A DNA stretch of 14,067 nucleotides from the NCBI GenBank assembly GCA_017444325.1, contig JAFSWV010000156.1, positions 1-14,067 on the forward strand. Direction: 5' to 3'. A program made the position numbers and the translations under genes. This document shows, piece after piece, positions 1 to 6,686 of this stretch; the first letter of the stretch is position 1, and every line of letters begins with the position of its first letter. The notes beneath the pieces were generated by a model. That model made no database searches and was not told the DNA's origin. It worked only from the letters and a program-made list of their open reading frames with translations. Source of the DNA: a bacterium (lineage in GTDB: Bacteria > Auribacterota > UBA3054).

Positions 1-1181
1 AGTTGTCTGTCTGTTACGGCGATGCCGGACCCGTGCTCGCCGAACTTGCCGCCGCAGTCCCAGGCGAATTCATCGAAGGAGCCGTCTTTCTTTTGATAGC
101 GGAAACGATTGGAGAAGTGGTCGAAAACGACACGGTCGTTTTCCTGGTCGAGACCGGAAAGGTAGGTCTGGCTTTCGATTTCGTGATGGTATTCGTGAGT
201 GGTGAGCCAGGCAATGTCGTCGCCTAAGAACTGGGAACGGCCGGGAATGCCTTCCGGCCAGTTGTCGATGCCTAAAGTGCCGCCGCCAGAGATGCACCAT
301 TCCCATCTTTTGCCGTTCCAGTCGTAGCGCTGGAGGAGATCGTTTTCGATCTGTCCGACGTAGCCGTCGTGAATGGGAGAATGGTTGATCTTGGTTATGT
401 CTTTGGTGTCGGAGATGGAGAAGTCACCGCCTCCGGGGCCGCTGAATTCGTTGCCGGGCCAGTTGCGGCAGGGAACGAGCTTTTTGTATTCTTCCGGAGC
501 GTCCTCGGGCATTTTGCCCCAGTACTGCGGGCGTTCATCCCAGAAGTACTGCAGGTCGTGCCAGACTCTGAATCCGTTGTTGACGAACCAGAAGCGCTTG
601 GCGAGTTCGAATTCGTTTTGGAGCTTTTGCTTGTCCTCTTCGGACATAGGGGGCGGCAGAGGAGCCCATTCGCCGTCTTTGTTTTTGGCGGAGTAGAGGC
701 TGTACACGTTCGGCATGATGATGACTTTTACCGGAACGCGGATAACGGTCTTGTAACCGTCTGGTGCGAGAGTGGAGACGGCGTATTCGCGGGACCAGGG
801 CTTTTCAGCGCCCCAGCGGGATTCTAGGTTGGTGGGCTCGATGTCGCCGTTGTTGAGGCGGTAATAATAGCGCGTAGCGGGCTGTAAGCCCGTTATGGTG
901 ATGCGGTGGTAGGTGGAGGTCTCCGAGGTTTCGAAAGTTTGGAATTCGTTCTGCCAGGGCTTATATTCCTGGCCCTCCGGGTACCAGGTGTTGCAGGGCT
1001 CCCCCCCTTTCCTAATCTGGACCTTGGTTTGGCAGGGAGTGGGAGTACTCCACTGCAGGGTGAATTCCGTCTGGCCGAGCATAGGTATGGGCCTTGTGGG
1101 ATCGAATTTGGTCTCCTCGGCTTGGAGATTAGCTGCTAGTATTGCCGCAGCGATTGCTGGAACGATAAGGGACTTTCTCAT
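1..1181 (-). CDS. Secreted protein with Fn3-like N-terminus and HEYHH metalloprotease-like motif (partial, C-terminus beyond window)
   Basis: The reading frame is open from an ATG at 1181 to the window edge: 393 codons, with the C-terminus missing. Residues 1-21 look like a Sec signal peptide: basic MRKS, an alanine-rich hydrophobic core and an LQA/EE cleavage site. There is no lipobox cysteine, so the protein is probably secreted or periplasmic. Residues about 33-138 resemble a fibronectin-III-like sandwich; ITITGLQPATRYYYRL at 94-109 is typical of Fn3 and purple-acid-phosphatase N-terminal domains. The rest is rich in aromatic residues and contains HEYHH at 329-333, which fits the HExxH zinc-protease signature. 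H355 and H383 are possible third ligands, but I cannot tell which. An in-frame ATG at 1187 is an alternative start, and neither start has a good ribosome-binding site. It follows the sulfotransferase gene by 32 nt. The exact family is not recognised; peptidase activity is inferred from one motif. Confidence 0.75.
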   Translation of the reverse strand, partial: MRKSLIVPAIAAAILAANLQAEETKFDPTRPIPMLGQTEFTLQWSTPTPCQTKVQIRKGGEPCNTWYPEGQEYKPWQNEFQTFETSETSTYHRITITGLQPATRYYYRLNNGDIEPTNLESRWGAEKPWSREYAVSTLAPDGYKTVIRVPVKVIIMPNVYSLYSAKNKDGEWAPLPPPMSEEDKQKLQNEFELAKRFWFVNNGFRVWHDLQYFWDERPQYWGKMPEDAPEEYKKLVPCRNWPGNEFSGPGGGDFSISDTKDITKINHSPIHDGYVGQIENDLLQRYDWNGKRWEWCISGGGTLGIDNWPEGIPGRSQFLGDDIAWLTTHEYHHEIESQTYLSGLDQENDRVVFDHFSNRFRYQKKDGSFDEFAWDCGGKFGEHGSGIAVTDRQ

Positions 1182-1213
1182 GTGCATTCTTAAGGTTTAT
1201 TTTTGGTTTTTGC

Positions 1214-2095
1214 TTATTGCCAGTCGAAACGTTTCCCCAGGAGCTCATAGAGCTCTTCGTTTTTCGGGGCGAAGTAAGCCTTTAATTTTTCTTTAGTCTC
1301 GGGAGCCATTTTCGCGTATTTTAAGGCGTTCTTGGCTTCGAAAGTTGGAAGCGTATAGGAGTTGAGACCTAAGTATTCAACGATCTCGTTGTAAACTCTG
1401 GGAGTCTCTCTGTAGAATTCTTCGCTTTGCACTACGAGCAGCTGTTCCTTGGGGAAGTATTTGTACCATTCAGTGAGCTGCTTGGCGTAGTAGCCTCTTG
1501 TGAGATAGGAGTAGTCTCTTCTCTGGTCGGCTTTGTAGAATTCGTCCTTAGCGAGCTTTTCAATGTCGGGAGTGATGCGCTCTACTTCTTTTGCTAGCGC
1601 TTCCTCGAAGGATAAGGGTTCGCGGTTGAGGCGCCGGATGTGGTTGTAGTGAGAGTAGGCGCGTTCAATCGGGTCTCTGAGGACGAGGATTAATTTTACT
1701 TGTGGAAGAGTTTCCTTGATACGTTTGGCGGCGTAGGGGTGGAAGAAGTAGCTGGGACTGGCTTCGCCGGTGATGACTCGCGCTACGAGGTCTCTTTCAA
1801 GTTTTTCCTTTTGCTTTTCGGTTGGGAAAAAAGACTTGTACCAGTTTATCGGTCTCGTGTAGTAGTCGTCGAAGTAGAAGAGCTCTTTGACGGGAGAGGG
1901 AATGATCTGCGGGTGATTGGAAAGATAATCGTAGAGCGAAGTGGTGCCGCAGCGCTGAGCGCCGATGATGATGAAACTAGGAAGAATCCTCTTGTTGGCG
2001 GTCAGATCTCTAATCCAGATGTCCGGAATGGGCAGGGCCCTTTCCGGCCATCTGGTTAGAAATTTACGGATCTTTTCTTTTGTTAATTTTGGCAT
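1214..2095 (-). CDS. PAPS-dependent sulfotransferase domain protein
   Basis: The 293-residue product has the hallmarks of the P-loop sulfotransferase superfamily, which transfers sulfate from 3'-phosphoadenylyl sulfate (PAPS). The 5'-phosphosulfate-binding loop is GAQRCGTTS at 45-53. KE at 70-71, followed by YFD, matches the region carrying the catalytic Glu in heparan-sulfate-type enzymes. The 3'-phosphate motif is VLRDPIERAYSHY at 138-150, with the conserved Arg and Ser. GEASPSYF at 110-117 is also typical. There is no signal peptide or membrane segment, so it is probably cytosolic. The acceptor is unknown; bacterial relatives sulfate surface polysaccharides, lipids or small metabolites. 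It starts 6 nt after the purH stop with no clear Shine-Dalgarno sequence, so it probably depends on read-through and translational coupling from purH. No sulfate activation genes are visible here. Confidence 0.9.
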   Translation of the reverse strand: MPKLTKEKIRKFLTRWPERALPIPDIWIRDLTANKRILPSFIIIGAQRCGTTSLYDYLSNHPQIIPSPVKELFYFDDYYTRPINWYKSFFPTEKQKEKLERDLVARVITGEASPSYFFHPYAAKRIKETLPQVKLILVLRDPIERAYSHYNHIRRLNREPLSFEEALAKEVERITPDIEKLAKDEFYKADQRRDYSYLTRGYYAKQLTEWYKYFPKEQLLVVQSEEFYRETPRVYNEIVEYLGLNSYTLPTFEAKNALKYAKMAPETKEKLKAYFAPKNEELYELLGKRFDWQ

Positions 2096-2101
2096 TTATG
2101 A

Positions 2102-3673
2102 TTAATGCTTGAAGTGGCGCATGCCGGTGAAGAGCATCGTCATGCCGTGTTCGTCAGCGGCAGCGATGGATTCCTCGTCTCTGATGGAGCCGCCGGGCTG
2201 GATGATGGCGGTGATCCCGGAAGCGGCCGCGGCGTCAACGCTGTCCCTGAAGGGGAAGAAAGCGTCAGAAGCCATTACGCAGCCAGAGATGGGCTTCCTG
2301 GCCTTCATAACGCCGATCTTGGCGGAATCGACGCGGCTCATCTGACCGGCGCCGACACCGACTAATTCGGTGCCCTTAGCGTAAACGATGGCGTTAGACT
2401 TGACGTGCTTGCAGCACTTCCAGGCGAAGAGGAGGGATTTCACTTCTTCTTCGGTGGGCTCACGTTTGGTTACGCACTTTAAGCCTTCGGGTCCGAGGAT
2501 GGCGAGGTCTCTTTCCTGGACGAGAAGACCGCCGACGACTTTTCTCGTCATGAGGCCTGAGGAGGGGCGTCCTTGTTCGAGCCACTGCGGAAGATCCTCT
2601 ACCGTCATGATACGGATGTTTTTCTTCTTGCTGATAATTTCGAAAGCTTCCGGGGTGTAGGCAGGGGCGATGACCGCCTCGACAAAGACCTTGGAGAGCT
2701 CTTCAGCAAGAGGAGCCTCAACGGTCCTATTGAAGGCTAAGATGCCGCCGAAAGCGGAATCCGGGTCGGTCTCCCTGGCCTTGAGGTAGGCGGTGAGAAG
2801 ATCGTCGTCGGTGGCCGCGCCGCAGGGGTTGGTGTGCTTGACGATGATGGCAGCGGGTTCGGTGAATTCCTTGACTAATTCGAGAGCGCCGTCCAGGTCG
2901 ATAAAGTTGTTATAACTGAGTTCCTTGCCGTGCAGCTGCTTGGCGGTGGTGGCGCAGGGCTCATTGATCTTGGCTTCTCTGTAGAAGGCGGCCGCCTGGT
3001 GGGGGTTCTCGCCGTAGCGGAGAGATTGCACTTTGCGGTATCCGAAAGTTTTCGTTTCTCCGAACATGGGGGCTTCGGGCCCCATGGCGTTGGCGAGGAA
3101 GTCAGCGATAAGGCTGTCGTAGTAGGCCGTGGCGGCGAAGACCTTCTGGGCGCAGGCACGGTTGAATTCGAAGGTGGACATACCGTTGTTTTGGTCCATG
3201 ATCTCAAGGAGCTTGTTGTAGTCCGCTGGATCGGTGATGACCGTCACGTCCTTAAAATTCTTGGAAGCGGAACGGAGCATGGTCGGGCCGCCGATGTCGA
3301 TGTTCTCTATGGCTTCCGGGAAGGTCACGTCGGGTTTCTTGATGGTGGCCTCGAAGGGATAGAGGTTGACGACGACGAGGTCAATGTACTCTAAGGAATA
3401 TTCCTGCATGGTCTTCTGATGGGCGGGATTGTCGCGCATGGAAAGAAGACCGGCGTGGACCTTCGGATGCAGAGTTTTGACGCGGCCGTCGAGCATTTCC
3501 GGGAAACCGGTGAACTCGTCGATGGTCTTGATGGGTACGCCTTCCCCTTTCAGGAGTTTGGCGGTGCCGCCGGTGGAGATGATCTCCACGCCGCGTTTAG
3601 AGAGTTGCATGGCCAGTTCCGCGATCCCCGTCTTGTCGGAAACGCTAATCAGAGCTCGTTCGATCTTTTTCAT
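2102..3673 (-). CDS. purH: Bifunctional AICAR formyltransferase / IMP cyclohydrolase
   Basis: This enzyme catalyses the last two steps of de novo purine synthesis: formylation of AICAR with 10-formyl-tetrahydrofolate, then ring closure to IMP. The 523-residue length is normal. The N-terminal MGS-like cyclohydrolase domain (about 1-145) shows ISTGGTAKLL at 32-41, LDGRVKTLHPKVHAG at 61-75 and VNLYPF at 102-107. The formyltransferase domain follows, with SLRYGENPHQ at 217-226, the catalytic Lys-His pair in IIVKHTNPCG (K279, H280) and DAFFPFRDSVD at 470-480. All expected key residues are present. The ATG at 3673 is supported by AGGA 8 nt upstream, inside the preceding cysteine-cluster gene, whose end overlaps purH by 29 nt. 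It forms an operon with purM and that small gene. Confidence 0.98.
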   Translation of the reverse strand: MKKIERALISVSDKTGIAELAMQLSKRGVEIISTGGTAKLLKGEGVPIKTIDEFTGFPEMLDGRVKTLHPKVHAGLLSMRDNPAHQKTMQEYSLEYIDLVVVNLYPFEATIKKPDVTFPEAIENIDIGGPTMLRSASKNFKDVTVITDPADYNKLLEIMDQNNGMSTFEFNRACAQKVFAATAYYDSLIADFLANAMGPEAPMFGETKTFGYRKVQSLRYGENPHQAAAFYREAKINEPCATTAKQLHGKELSYNNFIDLDGALELVKEFTEPAAIIVKHTNPCGAATDDDLLTAYLKARETDPDSAFGGILAFNRTVEAPLAEELSKVFVEAVIAPAYTPEAFEIISKKKNIRIMTVEDLPQWLEQGRPSSGLMTRKVVGGLLVQERDLAILGPEGLKCVTKREPTEEEVKSLLFAWKCCKHVKSNAIVYAKGTELVGVGAGQMSRVDSAKIGVMKARKPISGCVMASDAFFPFRDSVDAAAASGITAIIQPGGSIRDEESIAAADEHGMTMLFTGMRHFKH

Positions 3674-4061
3674 TTTGAAGGTCCTGTAATGTTAGGTTGT
3701 TTCGCTTTAATATTTCTTTGAAGAGTCTGCACTCTTCCATAAGTTTCGATTCTTCCCTTACCCAGACGTAGGGAAAATTCCTGCACTGCTGGGGCCTTGC
3801 CTCATAGACTGTGCAACCTTTTTCCCCGAGGAAGGGGCAGGGTTCATCTTTCCCCATCCTCAGACGCAGATTCCTGCGGTCGTCGCTTAACTCAAAGAAC
3901 TTTTCCGCGCAGTCCCGGACGTCCATATGGATAAGGTCCGCCAGGGCGTCCAGTTCATCCGGCGAGAAATGCACCTCCCCGTCCCAGCGGCAGCAGGAAG
4001 TGCAGGTTCCGCAGATCTGGGAATCATGTTCTTCCTCGCTGAAACGGACGGGTGTTCTCAC
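3645..4061 (-). CDS. CxxCxxCC cysteine-cluster protein (YkgJ/UPF0153-like)
   Basis: This 138-residue protein belongs to the putative zinc- or iron-chelating cysteine-cluster family. It shows CGTCTSCC at 17-24, CPFL at 75-78 and GCTVYEARPQQCRNFP at 82-97, plus a further Cys at 111; the order and spacing match the family. The cysteines probably bind Zn or an Fe-S cluster, but no enzymatic role is established. The start codon is GTG, overlapping the purM stop as GTGA (4 nt), and the last residues overlap the purH start by 29 nt. It is therefore embedded in the purine operon and probably translated by coupling with purM. There is no signal peptide or membrane segment. A link to purine or folate metabolism is inferred only from position. 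Confidence 0.88.
   Translation of the reverse strand: MRTPVRFSEEEHDSQICGTCTSCCRWDGEVHFSPDELDALADLIHMDVRDCAEKFFELSDDRRNLRLRMGKDEPCPFLGEKGCTVYEARPQQCRNFPYVWVREESKLMEECRLFKEILKRNNLTLQDLQNEKDRTSSD
3682..3685 (-). promoter_or_regulatory. Ribosome-binding site of purH
   Basis: AGGA on the minus strand lies 8 nt before the purH ATG and within the coding sequence of the upstream cysteine-cluster gene. It fixes the purH start and means ribosomes on the small gene pass directly over the purH initiation site. Confidence 0.7.
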
Positions 4062-5095
4062 AGATTTACGATCTCCACCTTGCGGTCGCCTTCCGTCACC
4101 TTGCCGATGACGGCGGCGGGGAGACCCTGCTTCTCTTTGGCGAACTTAATGACGGTCTCGGCGTTCTCGGGAGCGACGAAGATCACTAAGCCGATGCCCA
4201 TGTTGAAGACGCGGTACATTTCCTTCGGATCGACATCGCCCAGCTTCTGCATGAACTGGTAGATGAAGGGGACCGGGAAAGCCTTGGCGTCGAAAGTGAC
4301 GGCCGTGCCCTCGGGGAGGATTCTTGGGACGTTCTCGTAGAGTCCGCCGCCCGTGATGTGGGCGATGCCCTTGACGGGGATGGCGTCGATAAGAGGCAGA
4401 ACGGTCGGAATGTAGGAGCGGTGCGGCTCAAGCAGAATGTCGCCTAAAGTCGGGCCGCCGGGCTCTGGCATATAGGAGAGATCGTAGCCGGCGTCCTGGA
4501 AGAGGATCTTGCGGGCTAGAGAGAAGCCGTTGGTGTGAAGGCCGCTGGAAGGAAGCGCGACAGCCACGTCGCCGGGCTTGATGGTCTTGCCGTCGATAAG
4601 CTTCTGGCGGTTGACAACGCCTACGATGCAGCCCGCCAGGTCGTACTGGCCGCGGCAGTAGGTGCCGGGCATCTCGGCGGTCTCGCCGCCCAGGAGCGCG
4701 CAGTGGTTGGTGCGGCACTCTTCCGTAATGCCCGCCACGATCTCCGTTACGCCTTCCACAGTCAGGTCCGCGGCCGCCACGTAGTCTAGGAAGAAGAGCG
4801 GCCGGGCGCCCTGGACGACGATATCGTCGCAGCAGTGCGCGACGATGTCGTGGCCGACGCCTCTGAAGCGGTTTAATTGCGCGGCAAGGTGCAGTTTCGT
4901 GCCGACGCCGTCGATGGAGGCGACGAGGACGTTTTCGCCTTCGCCTAAGCCCGTGATGTCGTAGAGTCCGCCGAAGAGACCGATGTCAGCGAGAACAGCG
5001 GGACTGAAAGTGGAGCGGACCATGCCTTTGATGTCTTTGACGATCTGATTACCCTTGTCGATATCGACGCCGGCCTCAGTGTACTTGGATTTCAT
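4058..5095 (-). CDS. purM: Phosphoribosylformylglycinamidine cyclo-ligase (AIR synthetase)
   Basis: This is the fifth step of purine synthesis: ATP-dependent cyclisation of FGAM to 5-aminoimidazole ribonucleotide. I place the start at the ATG at 5095 (sequence MKSKYTEAGVDID), giving 345 residues, the usual length for PurM, and GAGGG lies 5 nt upstream. An in-frame ATG at 5128 would add 11 residues but has no ribosome-binding site. Family motifs include ASIDGVGTKLHLA and GHDIVAHCCDDIVVQGARPLF in the N-terminal half, then LLGGETAEMPGTY and SSGLHTNGFSLAR, and IAHITGGGLYENVPRILP near the C-terminus. It is the first gene of the purM - cysteine-cluster - purH operon, with a probable promoter in the AT-rich gap just upstream. 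Confidence 0.97.
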   Translation of the reverse strand: MKSKYTEAGVDIDKGNQIVKDIKGMVRSTFSPAVLADIGLFGGLYDITGLGEGENVLVASIDGVGTKLHLAAQLNRFRGVGHDIVAHCCDDIVVQGARPLFFLDYVAAADLTVEGVTEIVAGITEECRTNHCALLGGETAEMPGTYCRGQYDLAGCIVGVVNRQKLIDGKTIKPGDVAVALPSSGLHTNGFSLARKILFQDAGYDLSYMPEPGGPTLGDILLEPHRSYIPTVLPLIDAIPVKGIAHITGGGLYENVPRILPEGTAVTFDAKAFPVPFIYQFMQKLGDVDPKEMYRVFNMGIGLVIFVAPENAETVIKFAKEKQGLPAAVIGKVTEGDRKVEIVNL

Positions 5096-5100
5096 AGCTT

Positions 5101-5105
5101 CCCTC
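5101..5105 (-). promoter_or_regulatory. Shine-Dalgarno sequence that sets the purM start
   Basis: GAGGG on the minus strand stands 5 nt before the ATG at 5095. The longer in-frame start at 5128 has no comparable element, so this site favours the 345-residue PurM. Confidence 0.75.
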
Positions 5106-5137
5106 ATTTTATTTTTATGAACACACACATAATTTAA

Positions 5138-5153
5138 TATTTATATAATAGCA
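5138..5153 (-). promoter_or_regulatory. Probable extended -10 promoter for purM operon
   Basis: The 63-nt gap between comF and purM is strikingly AT-rich. On the minus strand it carries TTTTTGCTATTATATAAAT, which reads as an extended -10 element (TGC directly before TATTAT, 5150-5145). Transcription would begin near 5138, leaving a leader of about 40 nt before purM. No good -35 is evident: AAGACG at the comF end would fit only if TATAAA is taken as the -10. An extended -10 can work without a strong -35. This is inferred from sequence alone. Confidence 0.5.
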
Positions 5154-5158
5154 AAAAT

Positions 5159-5971
5159 TCACGTCTTGGCCACGGTCAGGAGAATGATGTTTTTGGCGCC
5201 TCCCCTTTTGAGCGCCCGGGCGCAGAGTTCGGCGGTCGTGCCCGTCGTGCAGACATCGTCAATTAAGGCCGTAAGCCGGTTTTTAGGCAGGTTTTGGAAG
5301 CGTTTGGCATAACTGTCCTCGAATTGGAAAGCCCCGCCTAAATTGCGCATTCTGGCCTCTCTTTTGAGCCCGGCCTGGGAGGAATGGTAGCGCACCCTTT
5401 TGAGGGCTTTTGCGACCGGGATGCCGGTCCTGCGTGAAAGCTCATAGGCGAGGTCTTCCGATTGGTTGAAGCCCCTTATGAGCCTTTTGGTCCAGTGCAT
5501 GGGGACGGGAACGAGACAGGCGATATGCGGGGCGAGGACAGAAAATTCCGGGTGCGCCATGATAATGTCCGTCAAAGGGTCCGCGAGATAGCGGCAGCGC
5601 CCGTACTTGAATTTCGAGATGAGGTGCGGGACTAAGTCCTCGTAGGCGGCGCCAGCAATTATGCGGCTTAGGGGAGCGCGCTTGGATCTCAACTGGCAGT
5701 CAGCGCAGAGCAGCGTTTCCTCGTCAAGGATAACGTTCGTTTTGGAGCAGCCAAGACAATAAGGCGGTTCTACCAGTTTTAATAGTTCCCGGCAACGCGG
5801 GCAGAGTTTTCTCCCGCCGCGGCTGTCCAAAGGCGCCTTACAGTAATAACAGACGGGAGGGAAGAAGAGGTGAGACAGCGCTTCCCAGGTCTCAGACACG
5901 GGAAGCGCTGACTTTTCACTCCATGACTTTTGAGAAGGTTTGAATGCTCTTAGCAAATCCTGTGGTTTCAT
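5159..5971 (-). CDS. ComF-family phosphoribosyltransferase-like protein
   Basis: This is a ComF/GntX-type protein related to the DNA-uptake factor ComF of competent bacteria. With the ATG at 5971 it has 270 residues. A cysteine-rich N-terminal zinc-ribbon-like region has CxxC pairs at about residues 41/44, 57/60, 72/75 and 89/92. It is followed by a type I phosphoribosyltransferase fold with the PRPP-binding motif LIDDVCTTGTT at about 236-246. VPVPMHWTKRLIRGFNQSEDLA is also a typical ComF segment. The start is uncertain. The ATG at 5971 overlaps ymdB by 56 nt and has only a weak GAAG upstream; a GTG at 5899 would begin after ymdB and give 246 residues, closer to usual, but has no ribosome-binding site. 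Many ComF-like genes occur in bacteria not known to be competent, so a role in DNA uptake is unproven. Confidence 0.88.
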   Translation of the reverse strand: MKPQDLLRAFKPSQKSWSEKSALPVSETWEALSHLFFPPVCYYCKAPLDSRGGRKLCPRCRELLKLVEPPYCLGCSKTNVILDEETLLCADCQLRSKRAPLSRIIAGAAYEDLVPHLISKFKYGRCRYLADPLTDIIMAHPEFSVLAPHIACLVPVPMHWTKRLIRGFNQSEDLAYELSRRTGIPVAKALKRVRYHSSQAGLKREARMRNLGGAFQFEDSYAKRFQNLPKNRLTALIDDVCTTGTTAELCARALKRGGAKNIILLTVAKT

Positions 5972-6686
5972 CGACTTCAACGACCGCGCCGGAAACCTGG
6001 CAGGGGCCGTCCGCCACATGGAATTTCTGGGGAAGACCGGTGATGAAATGCTCAAGTACCGGCTCTATTTCCCTGCCGATGACGGACTCCTCGGGACCCA
6101 CCATGCCAAGGTCCGTTAAGTAAGCGGTCCCATGGTGGAGGATCTTGGCGTCCGCGGTCTGCACGTGCGTGTGAGTGCCGACGATAACGGACACCTTGCC
6201 GTTGAGGTAATGGCCCATGGCGATCTTCTCGCTGGTGGCCTCGGCGTGGAAATCTATGATAATGACTTTAGCTTTGATCTGCTCCAGGATCTTGTCAACT
6301 TCCACAAAGGGATTCTGGCTGGGCTGCATGAAAGTCTGGCCCTGCAGATTGATGACCGCGACGTCCGTGTTCTTCCACTTGGTCTCCAAAAAGCCCACTC
6401 CCACGCTGGAAGTGATGGCGTTGGAAGGACGGACGATGCGGTTAAGGCTAAGCATCTCGTGGTAGTCCTTCTGACGGAAGGCGTGGTCGCCTAAAGTGAT
6501 GACGTCCACGCCGCCCGCCAAAAGCTCTTTGGCGATATCGACTGTCAGCCCGCTGCCGCCGGCGGCGTTCTCCGCGTTGGCAACGCAGAAGTCCGCTCCG
6601 TAGGTTTCCTTCAGCTTAGGCAGATGCTTTAAGAGGACGGTCCGGCCGCTGCGGCCGACCACGTCCCCGAACAGGATGATTCTCAT
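5916..6686 (-). CDS. ymdB: YmdB-family metallophosphoesterase (putative 2',3'-cyclic nucleotide phosphodiesterase)
   Basis: The 256-residue protein matches the YmdB family along its full length: GDVVGRSGR at 7-15, NAENAAGGSGLT at 37-48, NLQGQTF at 113-119, IIDFHAEATSEKIA at 143-156 and VGTHTHVQTADAKIL at 169-183. Candidate metal ligands D8, E39, H68, H147, H172 and H174 are present. Where the Bacillus YmdB has GNH, this protein has GDH (D67), an Asn-to-Asp change at a metal-site position. YmdB in Bacillus subtilis is a 2',3'-cAMP phosphodiesterase affecting motility/biofilm decisions and RNA turnover. The ATG overlaps the rny stop as ATGA, so the two are co-transcribed and probably translationally coupled, a common arrangement for these genes. 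Confidence 0.93.
   Translation of the reverse strand: MRIILFGDVVGRSGRTVLLKHLPKLKETYGADFCVANAENAAGGSGLTVDIAKELLAGGVDVITLGDHAFRQKDYHEMLSLNRIVRPSNAITSSVGVGFLETKWKNTDVAVINLQGQTFMQPSQNPFVEVDKILEQIKAKVIIIDFHAEATSEKIAMGHYLNGKVSVIVGTHTHVQTADAKILHHGTAYLTDLGMVGPEESVIGREIEPVLEHFITGLPQKFHVADGPCQVSGAVVEVDETTGFAKSIQTFSKVME

Noticed and set aside
1001..1007. Run of seven C (G on the coding strand) inside the secreted protein gene, a possible phase-variation tract
   Set aside because: Seven is short for slipped-strand switching, the reading frame is intact on both sides, and the encoded Gly-Gly lies in a plausible loop.
5972..6055. Longer comF start at the TTG at 6055
   Set aside because: It would overlap the conserved part of ymdB by 140 nt, uses a TTG without a ribosome-binding site, and adds residues unlike ComF proteins.
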